Of a stretch of 64,000 nt of DNA, positions 52,099 to 61,396 are shown in pieces. The position numbers and the translations under genes are program-made. The stretch comes from Paludibacteraceae bacterium (lineage in GTDB: Bacteria > Bacteroidota > Bacteroidia > Bacteroidales > Paludibacteraceae). How positions within the stretch are numbered: position 1 is the stretch's first letter; each line of letters opens with the position of its first letter. The stretch spans positions 1 through 64,000 of the forward strand of contig JAFSJN010000017.1 of the NCBI GenBank assembly GCA_017439235.1, written 5' to 3'. The notes beneath the pieces are model-generated. The model was given only the letters and a program-made list of their open reading frames with translations, searched no databases and was not told where the DNA came from.

Positions 52099-55000
52099 TT
52101 ATTTCATCAACTGACCTTGAGCGTTATACATCTTACCGTCGCGGAGGATGTAGAGTTGACCGTTCATGATCACTTTCTGCGTACCTTCAGCGTCGAACTC
52201 GAAGTAGTTCTGCAGGTCAGTCGTGCTGCCATTGTTGCCACCGATGCCCAAACGACGACGAACAGGAGCGTTAGCCGGATCGTTCACTTCGAGCGGAGTG
52301 GTCGGCATCTCGGTCAAGTCGATGTATGCGCGATAAGCAGCCAAGGTTGCACCCGGACCGCAGCGACGCAGTTTCTTTTGAGCGATGACGTACTTGTCGG
52401 TCAGGCTACCTGCGGCCATATCGGTGAAGGTACCATACATACCGCGATAAGGTGTCGGGTCGGTAACCGTATTAGCATTAACATCCTGCAATAATACAAT
52501 GAAGGTCGTATCGGCTACGTAAACGTACGGTTTACCGGCTTCCAGTGTTCCGGTCTCTTCAATGAAGTATGCGAAGCCCGGGCCTTGGTAGTCAGCCTTG
52601 TAGAAGGTGCCACCGAAGCGATCCGTAGTTGCTACATCGAACGGCAAGCAGACGGTACCTATACCACCCAGTTGCAGATTAGCACGAGACTCATCAGCAG
52701 CGGTGAACTCAATCTTCGAGATACGGATATATTGGTCTACACCGGTACCATCGTTCTTAACACCCATAAGCGTTACTTCGCCCGGTTGAACATAAGCAGC
52801 ATAGGTCTTAACATCTGTCTCGCTAGCAGAAGATTCTGTAGATAAATAGTTGTTAATCTTCAGACGACGATTGTTGGTTCCGTTATCCGAGAACTCAACG
52901 GTTACCTTACCGGGAACAGTTACATTGAACTTAATGTGACCGCCCTTAGCATACCATCTGGTGCTGTTTCCAGTCAGAGCCTCTTGACCACTAAAGATTA
53001 AAGCTTGCGAGTTAAACTCAGCATCATTCTTCAGTTTCTTACCTTCATCATCAATATTGGCCATGAGTTGTTCAACATTCTTTGTCTCAGGTAGAATCTT
53101 CTGCATGGTTTCAGCTGCATTAGCCCAGTTCCAGGTGGTAGAAGCAGTAACATCTACTTGCGGGAGATCATGTTTAACAGCGAAGTTAACCGTGTAAACT
53201 TTTGTTACCGTCTGATCTTCCGATTTAACCGTAACGGTTGAACTTGCAGCGTAGCTTACAAACTCAGTTGCATTATCAATAGTTACATTTGCATAGCCGC
53301 CCATAGTAGCCGTTGCAGCAAGAGCCGGAACATCGGTCGTTCCCTTAGCCAACTCTACGTCATAGGTATAAACACCATCTTCCAACGTGATAGCTGTTCC
53401 GCCGTAACTCAATGCCATCAAGGTAGCGTCGTTCGTTACGCGATAGCCAAGTTCAGCTTCGTCAGAAGTTACAGAAGTATTTTGGTGACCTGCAAGAACA
53501 TTGGTTACTACTACATAGTACGTACCCTCGGTTGTGGTCGTCAGCGTAGCAGCGTCAGTACCTACTTCCTCGTCGTCACCTACGGTAGCTTTCTTATACC
53601 ACTGGTAATGGAGCGTACCCTCAGTAACCGTAGCCACAACGGTTGCGGTCATGTCACCCGGATTAAACGTATGGTTTGTAGCAGGTTGAGTTTCAATAAC
53701 CGGAGTAGCAGCCTTTGGTAATTCGAATGCAATGTTGGTGTACTTCACATTCGAAGTCGTAGAAGGAACAATATACCAAGGATTGGTGGTTTCTGTCAAC
53801 TCAAACTCTGCAGTACCTGCTGCAGTGATTTCCGTTGCAGTTGTACCATCCTCATTAGGATTCTGAGATACGTAGTACTTCGCAGTATTCGTAGTAACCT
53901 TCAGCAATACAGGAGATGAAATCGAGAACGATATATTCTTCGTCGTTTGGAATTCAGTACTATTAAGCACTTTGTAGTTGCTTCCAGTTTCCATCGTTAA
54001 ACCGTCATATACTACTCCTGTATTAGTCGGAGCAAATACACGACCTACATTCAGGTTGAGCGAGTAACCTGCCTCACCTGCCTGTTTAACCGGGGCACCA
54101 TCATCTACAACTTTCACTTGCAGCACCTTAATATTTGTATTCTTCGTGAATACATACATTGTGCGGTTTACTTCGCTATTGTAAGTGTAGTACGGAGTCT
54201 CGAAGCGTTCTTTGGACGGAACATCAATAGTGATCTCATTTCCTTCCGCAATTGCAGTTTCACCCTCTGCAATCTTTTGCAGAACGAGTTGCTGAGCACT
54301 CGAGTTTGTATTATACAATACAAATTTAATCTTCGTCTGATTAGTTCTTGCATTGTAAACAATATACTTATTCGCACCGGATTGATTAATAACCGTGCTT
54401 GCCGTGCTACCGAATGTTACGCAGTTATGATCTGCGGCATCGAAGTTAACCGTACCAGCTGTTACGGCAGTGATAAAGTCTGTTGTGTTTACATTACCTT
54501 CACCGTCCAACAGTTTGATCACACCTGTCTCGGCAGCCCAAACAGCGTAGAAGTTCTTTGCTGCACTGATAGTAAACGAAGTTACGTCAACTACATCGCC
54601 GCCTGCGGTCTCTGCCCAACCTTGGAAGATATAATCCTCTTTCGTCGGATCAGCAGGAACATCACCGGCTGCAATGCTCGTACCATCTTCAACCTCAAGG
54701 GTTTCCAGCAAGGTCTCACCGTCATAGAACTTAACGGCATGTTTCTGTACGTCGCGCGTGAGCGTGATAGTATATACGGTGTAGTCACCATCCTTATCGG
54801 TAAGTTTGTAGGAGTTCGGACCTTCAACCCAAGCGCTACCGTCGTTAACTACGATAGAGTTAGTTGCAGCAGCCGCATTCCAAACGATCGTCGGAACAAC
54901 AGTCAGAGCAGCCAAGTTAGCATCGTAAGGAATTGTAACAGAAACTGTCTTATTTGCCTCGTCAATAACACCGTTACGACCATTGATCGTAATAGCCGTC

Positions 55001-58000
55001 AAGGTGGGATTGATAACGCGAGTAACCTCCATTACCGACGGACCACCATTCCACTTATTACCGTCTGTACGAACAATGTACAACTCTTTGTGACCATTTA
55101 CCGCAGCCGGCATTGTAATGTAATAATCCTTATTCTCATCACATTTCTCTTCGGTATCGAACAAGAATACGGATGCGTCTTTGTCTGCATATACATACGC
55201 TGTCGCATCTTGAGAATTTTGGTAAGTACTCATATTTAAGTGGAGTACATCACCTTCTTGGAAGTTCTCTGTAGCCTTAACACCGAAATACTTACCGCTA
55301 CCGCCTAAGTTCATACCAGAACTCAAATTGATGGTTAGTTCGTCTCCATCTGGGTACAAACCTGTTTGGGTACCCTTTGTTTGGCTTGTCGGAGTAATCT
55401 TCACCAGGCAAACGCCATCCTTCGGCATTACGGTAAACTTACCGGTTACAGGATCTAGCGGAGCAGGAACGAAGCCTTCTGCGCTATTCTCATTCGAAAC
55501 CGGAGCATCAAACGAACCACCGGAGATGAAGTGATCTACATCAACCGTTGAAACCTCACCGGTGAAGTCACCGCCCTTGACTGCCAAGTCTACTTGCGGA
55601 GCTGGATCGTTAACCTGCGGGTTGGACTCATTGAGAGCCTTCACACCATTGAACGTACCGCCGTTGATAGTAACAGAGATGTCTTTCTTCGTAGTGTGCT
55701 GTGCGATAGCAATAGCAGCACCGCTGGTAGTCGAACCACTGCCGTTCGGATTGCAAGAGAACTCAGTTGCGGTTGCGGTGAAGGTACCATCATTGATTAC
55801 TAATGTACCCGCGCGCATCTCGATTGCAGCATCCACACCAGTCAAGCTTCCGTTGTTAACCGTCAATGTACCTACCTGCGGATGGTAAATGGCAATACCT
55901 ACTGTACCGGTAATCGTACCACCATTAATTGTGATTTGTGTATTCGGACGGCTTCCGTTACCGGTAATACCATAATAGTAACCGGTGAACGTACCACCAT
56001 TGATTACCAGAACTGCCGGATTAGTTGCATCATCGCCAGCCTTCGTCAATGCAATAGCTGCATAAGCCTTCTCTCCGGCAACAATCGAACCTGCATCCGG
56101 ATCGCTGGAGTCATTGATCGTCAGGCTTGCACCATTGTGTACAAGGATAACACCACTCGGAAGAGTCTCAGTACCGGTGTACTCAATCTTGTGGCCTGCC
56201 AAGTCAATAGTAGCCGTTACGCCGGCTGCAATCTCAATCTGAGCTGTTACATCAATATCCTGTAATAGAACAATCTCGCCATCAGCAGCGTGTGTCAAAG
56301 CCTCAGCGAACGTTGTGTAATAAGCATCACCAATGCGAGCCACATTGCTATTATCAAGCCATTGAGCCGTAACGGTTACATTCGATGCGGGCATGGTAAA
56401 CTTGCCCTCCGAAACGGCGACGTCATCATTGTTGGCATCTTTTACCGTCCATCCGCTCCATACATAGCCGGTCGCAGGAGTAAACGTGTTAGCAAGAAGT
56501 GTTACTTCATCGCCAGCTACATACGCATTAGCGTCCGTCATATCGTCCGAACCATGCTCACCTGCTGCATAAGCAACCGTGTAGGTCGGAACAAACTCTA
56601 CTTTATAGAAACGAAGCATATTCGCCGGAGTACCTGTTTGCATTTCAAAACCTGCAATCAGCACATCACCGGCTGCTACATTATGAGAATATGTCTTAGC
56701 CGTTGTATTCTTCGAACCATCTTCCTCTGCTGTCGGAGCATAAGAACCATTGACATCCGTGATACGCGGAGCACGAGCAATATCTTTGCCTCCTGTATTA
56801 GAGAAGGTAACAGTTACGCGACCCGGAATCGTCGTATTGAACTTCAACTCATGTCCTTGCGCATATTTGCTGTCACGATAATAGTGCTGCAACTTACCTG
56901 CAATAGCGAGAGCATTAAAGCCAGCATCCCAAGTTACATCCGCATTCGCCAAAACAATCATATCATTCTGTCCTAATGTTCCATATGCTGCATCAGCTGC
57001 ATCTTTCCAGTTCCAAGTCGTTGCAGCAGAGATAGAAGTCAAACTCTCAATACCTGCTGTTGAACTATAGGTCAAAACGATGGTCTTCAGAATGTTGTCT
57101 CCTTGCTTCAGATACAGGTTCACATCAGTCTCTGCTACATCCAGCAGCGACTTATACGAAACCGTAACCTCCGTATCTGCAATAGCACCGGCTGTCGGAG
57201 TGACAGAAGCGGTACTCAGCGTAATGCCATCTACTTCGGATGCCAAAACAAGCTTTACTAAATCATCGCCTAAGTTCGCACCGGAGAAGGTGAAGTTCTT
57301 CGAATCCGTAGCAACCTTATTAGAAGTCAACGTCAAAGCCGTAGTCTCGGTATAGATTGTCGGAACTGCCGGAGCATTAACCGTTACATGGAAGTAATGC
57401 GAAGTAGCAGTACCCTGCGAGTTGGTAGCCACGCAGTAGTAATACAAATCGCTTGCTACATTATTAGCCGGAGTGTAACTTGCACTCTGCGCGCCTTCAA
57501 TAGCGGTTGCACCATCTGTACTTGCACTGCTATTAGAATACCACTGATACGTCGGAGTCGGATAACCCGATGCCGTAATCTCCAGCGGAGCAATCACGTC
57601 ATTGAGGTCATATACCGCAGCCTGATCTGCATCCGGAGCCGAAATACTTGGAGCTGAAGGAGTAGGAATATTCTGAACTTTACCACAAACCTTCAGCGGT
57701 TTACCTATACGATAATCATTTGCACTTGAACCATAAGCGTAAATTTTTATGGTTACCGTACCTTGATAAGCCTTTACACTACTCGTGAAATTAAATTGAT
57801 GTGCAGTACCCGGATCACTATTGCTTCCCTGCTCATAATTCAACGAGTCCTTAGTGCCTTCAGTATCACTAACAACAATCTCAAACGTTTTAGAATTGTA
57901 GACTGCTACCATTTTGGTTACAACGCTGTCGAGAACAAACTCTTTGCCGTTTGCAACGTCAAAAGTCACATATACATATTTACCTTGAACCTTAGTTGCA

Positions 58001-59409
58001 GGGGTTTCCAATTTAGGAGAACTTGCAGTCTTTCCACCTCCAGAACGAGTAGCAATCTCAACTGCTGTAAATCCTACGAGGTTAGAAATCGAAGCAGAGT
58101 TATCTTCCTTACTTGCCGTAGCCAAAGAAGTTTGGCTTGTTCCAACTGCAACATTGTAGATAATCGTAGCAGAACCCGTTGCAGGATAAGTAACAACCAT
58201 AGTAGCCTCTTTCGAAACAGCCTTATAGTTAGCATCAGCAGGTTGAGTAGCCACAATAACATACGAACCTTCCTTGGTCGCTGTGAAGTTGCTGCCACTT
58301 ACGGTTGCATCCTCAGAAGCCACCTTCAAAGCGAAAGTAACTGCGCTTGTGTTCTGCGATGTAAACAAACCGCTCAAATCCAAAGCACTTGCACCTACTA
58401 CATAAGCACTGTTAGAGAACGTTGCTGTCGGGTCAGTTTTGGCTGTTTCCCACTGTGCCGTAAGTTCTACATCAGACGTGCCCATCGTATATTCTGCGCC
58501 GCCGAGATACGTCTTAGTACCATCATTCCAACCTGCAAACTGTTGTCCACTCGGAGCAGTAATACTTGTTGTACCATCATGAAGCGTAAACTTAGCATTT
58601 TCTGCTACATCAGCCTGCGTTGGTGTCGTTCCCGTACCGCCATTGAGGTCGTATGTGACAGAATGCTTTGTGACAGTAGCTGGTGTAAATGACACCGATT
58701 CATAGCAGAATATCTTACCAGCGCCTGTTCCAGATGATCCATAATAGAATTTAATTACCGCTTCACCATCTGTCAAATCTGTAGTTTTTACCGTATAACT
58801 GACAGTATAACGGCATTTTTTATTAGTTGCGTCAGATCGAGATGACGAAAGAGTCAACGCATCTCCAGTTCCTGATAGATAGTTACTTGTCGTGTATGCT
58901 GTTGCGTATGCTACATTATCAATTTTTGCTGCAAGATTCGGCACCACATCAACATCGGTATTCGTATTATTATTCACAATCAATGTAATGGTTCCTGCCG
59001 AATTAACATGAACTGCTAAACAGTGACGCTGCAAAACAAGACCAGACATTGACCATACAGGCGTATTACCCTCACTATTTCCCCACTTGTTATTCTTCGC
59101 GGTGCCATCTTTACCTGTCACAATATCGGCGGCATAGCAAGGATAAGTAACATCTGTAGACCATGCTTGCGTTCCTTTCGAAGCAGTTCCAGTTGCATTT
59201 TCAAATACTTTAACACCATTATACCAATAGCAAGTGGCGTTAGACATACTGCCAAAACTATCAAATGTTACAGTGCCCGTAATAGATTTATTATCTGTTG
59301 TTGTGCTGGCCGCTCCCCACATCTGACCGATGCCCAGTGTGAAGAGGAGGAGAAGGGTGGGGAGCCACCGCCCCTTCGGGGTTAATAAATTAGAAATTGT
59401 GTTTCTCAT
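52099..59409 (-). CDS. Giant modular secreted protein (~2436 aa) with T9SS-like tail
   Basis: Starts at ATG 59409 (another ATG at 59415). Signal peptide to ~34 (TLLLLFTLGIGQMWGA). In order: beta-sandwich ~36-250; InlB-like repeat ~252-322; Ig-like parts; Ig with PTYQWY ~626; a 145-residue 'TTWNW' domain ~799-943; InlB-like repeat ~945-1020; right-handed beta-helix ~1025-1315 (repeated INGGTxTG strands); InlB-like repeat ~1556-1626; Ig with LHYQWY ~1939; second 'TTWNW' domain ~2093-2241; C-terminal region with tail VIMNGQLYILR...QGQLMK. No catalytic residues recognised, so an adhesin or polysaccharide-binding surface protein is the likeliest reading. Composition is more AT-rich than neighbours. 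Confidence 0.85.
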   Translation of the reverse strand: MRNTISNLLTPKGRWLPTLLLLFTLGIGQMWGAASTTTDNKSITGTVTFDSFGSMSNATCYWYNGVKVFENATGTASKGTQAWSTDVTYPCYAADIVTGKDGTAKNNKWGNSEGNTPVWSMSGLVLQRHCLAVHVNSAGTITLIVNNNTNTDVDVVPNLAAKIDNVAYATAYTTSNYLSGTGDALTLSSSRSDATNKKCRYTVSYTVKTTDLTDGEAVIKFYYGSSGTGAGKIFCYESVSFTPATVTKHSVTYDLNGGTGTTPTQADVAENAKFTLHDGTTSITAPSGQQFAGWNDGTKTYLGGAEYTMGTSDVELTAQWETAKTDPTATFSNSAYVVGASALDLSGLFTSQNTSAVTFALKVASEDATVSGSNFTATKEGSYVIVATQPADANYKAVSKEATMVVTYPATGSATIIYNVAVGTSQTSLATASKEDNSASISNLVGFTAVEIATRSGGGKTASSPKLETPATKVQGKYVYVTFDVANGKEFVLDSVVTKMVAVYNSKTFEIVVSDTEGTKDSLNYEQGSNSDPGTAHQFNFTSSVKAYQGTVTIKIYAYGSSANDYRIGKPLKVCGKVQNIPTPSAPSISAPDADQAAVYDLNDVIAPLEITASGYPTPTYQWYSNSSASTDGATAIEGAQSASYTPANNVASDLYYYCVATNSQGTATSHYFHVTVNAPAVPTIYTETTALTLTSNKVATDSKNFTFSGANLGDDLVKLVLASEVDGITLSTASVTPTAGAIADTEVTVSYKSLLDVAETDVNLYLKQGDNILKTIVLTYSSTAGIESLTSISAATTWNWKDAADAAYGTLGQNDMIVLANADVTWDAGFNALAIAGKLQHYYRDSKYAQGHELKFNTTIPGRVTVTFSNTGGKDIARAPRITDVNGSYAPTAEEDGSKNTTAKTYSHNVAAGDVLIAGFEMQTGTPANMLRFYKVEFVPTYTVAYAAGEHGSDDMTDANAYVAGDEVTLLANTFTPATGYVWSGWTVKDANNDDVAVSEGKFTMPASNVTVTAQWLDNSNVARIGDAYYTTFAEALTHAADGEIVLLQDIDVTAQIEIAAGVTATIDLAGHKIEYTGTETLPSGVILVHNGASLTINDSSDPDAGSIVAGEKAYAAIALTKAGDDATNPAVLVINGGTFTGYYYGITGNGSRPNTQITINGGTITGTVGIAIYHPQVGTLTVNNGSLTGVDAAIEMRAGTLVINDGTFTATATEFSCNPNGSGSTTSGAAIAIAQHTTKKDISVTINGGTFNGVKALNESNPQVNDPAPQVDLAVKGGDFTGEVSTVDVDHFISGGSFDAPVSNENSAEGFVPAPLDPVTGKFTVMPKDGVCLVKITPTSQTKGTQTGLYPDGDELTINLSSGMNLGGSGKYFGVKATENFQEGDVLHLNMSTYQNSQDATAYVYADKDASVFLFDTEEKCDENKDYYITMPAAVNGHKELYIVRTDGNKWNGGPSVMEVTRVINPTLTAITINGRNGVIDEANKTVSVTIPYDANLAALTVVPTIVWNAAAATNSIVVNDGSAWVEGPNSYKLTDKDGDYTVYTITLTRDVQKHAVKFYDGETLLETLEVEDGTSIAAGDVPADPTKEDYIFQGWAETAGGDVVDVTSFTISAAKNFYAVWAAETGVIKLLDGEGNVNTTDFITAVTAGTVNFDAADHNCVTFGSTASTVINQSGANKYIVYNARTNQTKIKFVLYNTNSSAQQLVLQKIAEGETAIAEGNEITIDVPSKERFETPYYTYNSEVNRTMYVFTKNTNIKVLQVKVVDDGAPVKQAGEAGYSLNLNVGRVFAPTNTGVVYDGLTMETGSNYKVLNSTEFQTTKNISFSISSPVLLKVTTNTAKYYVSQNPNEDGTTATEITAAGTAEFELTETTNPWYIVPSTTSNVKYTNIAFELPKAATPVIETQPATNHTFNPGDMTATVVATVTEGTLHYQWYKKATVGDDEEVGTDAATLTTTTEGTYYVVVTNVLAGHQNTSVTSDEAELGYRVTNDATLMALSYGGTAITLEDGVYTYDVELAKGTTDVPALAATATMGGYANVTIDNATEFVSYAASSTVTVKSEDQTVTKVYTVNFAVKHDLPQVDVTASTTWNWANAAETMQKILPETKNVEQLMANIDDEGKKLKNDAEFNSQALIFSGQEALTGNSTRWYAKGGHIKFNVTVPGKVTVEFSDNGTNNRRLKINNYLSTESSASETDVKTYAAYVQPGEVTLMGVKNDGTGVDQYIRISKIEFTAADESRANLQLGGIGTVCLPFDVATTDRFGGTFYKADYQGPGFAYFIEETGTLEAGKPYVYVADTTFIVLLQDVNANTVTDPTPYRGMYGTFTDMAAGSLTDKYVIAQKKLRRCGPGATLAAYRAYIDLTEMPTTPLEVNDPANAPVRRRLGIGGNNGSTTDLQNYFEFDAEGTQKVIMNGQLYILRDGKMYNAQGQLMK

Positions 59410-59750
59410 AAGCATTAATTTTTTAGTTAGTAAAAAATGGTTATTTTGTTTTTGATGTGACTACTTTTTGCGCTGCAAAGATATATAAATTATTTTATAT
59501 ATGCAAATAATTGTCCCTTTTTCAGGCATTTACGGCAATTTGTGCACACAATTTGGCAATTTTTCCATACTTTAACGGGCCGACTACGAGACTGGAATGA
59601 GACTTTAACGAGAGTAAAAGAAGAGCGAAGAGGGGGCGGGCGCACTAATGGCGGATACTATTCGCACCCGCACTCGCCATTGGGTTCCTACGAACCCTCG
59701 TAAATGACTCGTTCCAGTCTCGTTCCAGTCTCGTTCCAGTCTCGTTCACA
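59410..59750. repeat. 341-bp gap: promoter plus repeat-rich structured DNA
   Basis: The giant gene's promoter on the minus strand is TTTG 59508-59505, 20 bp, TATCTTTG 59484-59477. Next is 59580-59750: CGAGACTGGAATGAGAC (59587-59603) complements (one G-T) the tandem 11-bp units TCTCGTTCCAG at 59707-59747 (3.7 copies). Between them lie AATGGCG/CGCCATT (59647-59653/59675-59681) and GGGTTC-CTAC-GAACCC (59682-59697). No ORF is supported. Confidence 0.65.
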
Positions 59751-60449
59751 TCAGATGGGGAACCACACAAAAACGGCGGCGTCCCAGATAGCGTGACTGA
59801 GAATCAACATCGGCAAACGGCGGGGAAACAACCAGTACAGCGTGCACCAGATAAGACCGCACACCAATGCCGACATAATGAGCATGAAATTGAAGGAGAA
59901 AAGATGAATAATCGTATACAAAAATATAGACAACGCAAGTGCCACTAATCCTCTGGCACTCAGTCGGTCACGCAGGGTCGATTCCTTGCCGACAAGCCAC
60001 TCCGTCAGAGTGCGTTGGACATACCCGCGCCAGAAGATTTCTTCTGCCGGACCGATAAGGCAAAACAGCAGCGCCGCTATCGCCTCCGGACGCCAACCGT
60101 CCCTAAGACTGTATACATTATTTACCTGTACACGCGCAAAGGACGGGAATAGCCATTGCGACACTTTATCGCCTATCCAGAATACACCCCACAACGCTGC
60201 GGCTAAAGCCACTGCTTCTACCGCCATCAGCATTATCTCGTCGCTGCGATATCGCACATCCTGAAGCGGATTACCGCCCCACAGGCACGCTATAGTAATC
60301 AACATCGCAGCAGCTACCGGCATGCCGTACCAGAACGGCACCCACGAATGCGTCCACGGACTGAACATCACCGTCCATAGCACCAGAGCCAGACCAAAAG
60401 CAAGGCTCAGACGAACGATGCGTTTATCGCTTATAGGGCAAAATGACAT
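59751..60449 (-). CDS. CPBP-family intramembrane protease
   Basis: A 232-aa protein with about seven membrane helices. The Rce1/CPBP motifs are GPAEEIFWRGYVQRTL (EExxxR) and LSHAIWD (HxxxD-like), with TIIHLF between them. Bacterial members cleave within membranes or process small peptides; the substrate here is unknown. Its start overlaps the menA stop (60431-60449), which indicates one transcript. Confidence 0.88.
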   Translation of the reverse strand: MSFCPISDKRIVRLSLAFGLALVLWTVMFSPWTHSWVPFWYGMPVAAAMLITIACLWGGNPLQDVRYRSDEIMLMAVEAVALAAALWGVFWIGDKVSQWLFPSFARVQVNNVYSLRDGWRPEAIAALLFCLIGPAEEIFWRGYVQRTLTEWLVGKESTLRDRLSARGLVALALSIFLYTIIHLFSFNFMLIMSALVCGLIWCTLYWLFPRRLPMLILSHAIWDAAVFVWFPI

Positions 60450-61336
60450 ACGATAAATCCTGCCGTCAGCAGGAAAGTGTTAATCAGTTGATATTGAGCC
60501 GTCGATACGTCTAACGTAGCTATCTTTTCCGGAGCGGGCAACGTGCTCATGCGCTTAATCAGTCCTATCGCCGGAACAAGTGTCGGCAGGGCAAAACACA
60601 GCATCAGCCACGGCATACGACCGAAGGCAAGACATACGCTCACCCAAATAACCGGCATCAGCACCTCCAGATAGTACACTATCCTACTGGCGCGCGCACC
60701 AATCAGCATAGCAAAGGTACGAATCTTGGCATTGCCGTCGCAAGCTGCGTCGCGCGAGTTATTGGCATGCAAGACCGCTACCGTTACCGTGGCAAACGCT
60801 AAGGTCACCCACAGCGCGTCGCACAACATATATGCCTCCGGACCCATGATAGACGGGTGCTCCGGCAATACGGCATACGCGGTACCCAACGTAGGAATAA
60901 TACCAAAAGTGAACAAAATATCCAAGTCCCCCAAAGCGTGAAATTTGAACCACGGATAGAAGGCCGCCAAGAATGCGCCAATAGCTCCGTATAACAGCAA
61001 CTCCCATCCGGTGAACAGCATCATGAGCAGTCCGTTAACGGATGCTACGGCCAGCATCACCAAGCCGAACACGTGCACCTCGTGCGCCGTCATCGAACCG
61101 CCCGTAATAGCCGAACCGCCCACTTCGGGATTGGTGTCTACGCCCTTGCGGAAATCGTAGTAATCCGAGATAAGATTACCCGCCGCATGAAAGAGCATAT
61201 TACCTACTAAAGCCCACAACGCCAACAGCCAATCAACGGTATAGCCGCGGAGCATTAAATATGTGGCGGTCAGGATAACAGGAGCCGCCGAGACAGGGAA
61301 CGACCAAGGTCGCATTGCTATAATCCAACGTTTCAT
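60431..61336 (-). CDS. menA: 1,4-dihydroxy-2-naphthoate polyprenyltransferase
   Basis: A 301-aa UbiA-family prenyltransferase of menaquinone synthesis. AAGNLISDYYDFRKGVDT carries the first Asp-rich NDxxD-type motif, and ANNSRDAACDGNAKIRT the second. About eight membrane helices follow. ATG 61336 (MKRWIIAMRPWSFPVS) is chosen; the longer frame runs through the divergent promoter. The minus -7 box TACTTTTG ends only four bases before the ATG, so the mRNA is probably leaderless. The polyprenyl synthetase at 62361 could supply its side-chain substrate. Confidence 0.93.
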   Translation of the reverse strand: MKRWIIAMRPWSFPVSAAPVILTATYLMLRGYTVDWLLALWALVGNMLFHAAGNLISDYYDFRKGVDTNPEVGGSAITGGSMTAHEVHVFGLVMLAVASVNGLLMMLFTGWELLLYGAIGAFLAAFYPWFKFHALGDLDILFTFGIIPTLGTAYAVLPEHPSIMGPEAYMLCDALWVTLAFATVTVAVLHANNSRDAACDGNAKIRTFAMLIGARASRIVYYLEVLMPVIWVSVCLAFGRMPWLMLCFALPTLVPAIGLIKRMSTLPAPEKIATLDVSTAQYQLINTFLLTAGFIVCHFAL

Positions 61337-61340
61337 GCTG

Positions 61341-61388
61341 CAAAAGTACAAAAAAATTTGCATATATGCAAAAAAAAGTATATCTTTG
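61341..61388. promoter_or_regulatory. Divergent menA/ddl promoters sharing a palindrome
   Basis: TTTGCATATATGCAAA (61357-61372) supplies both -33 boxes. Plus: TTTG 61357-61360, 20 bp, TATCTTTG 61381-61388. Minus: TTTG 61372-61369, 20 bp, TACTTTTG 61348-61341. Start codons lie 8 and 4 bp beyond the -7 boxes. Confidence 0.8.
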
Positions 61389-61396
61389 CCGACTAA

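Noticed and set aside
54118-55239. 373-codon open frame on the plus strand opposite the giant gene
   Set aside because: It is the antisense of a clearly coding, domain-rich protein. The translated sequence is rich in Arg, Cys, Ser and Ile, has no family resemblance, and several similar open frames lie antisense along the same gene, as expected from its codon use.
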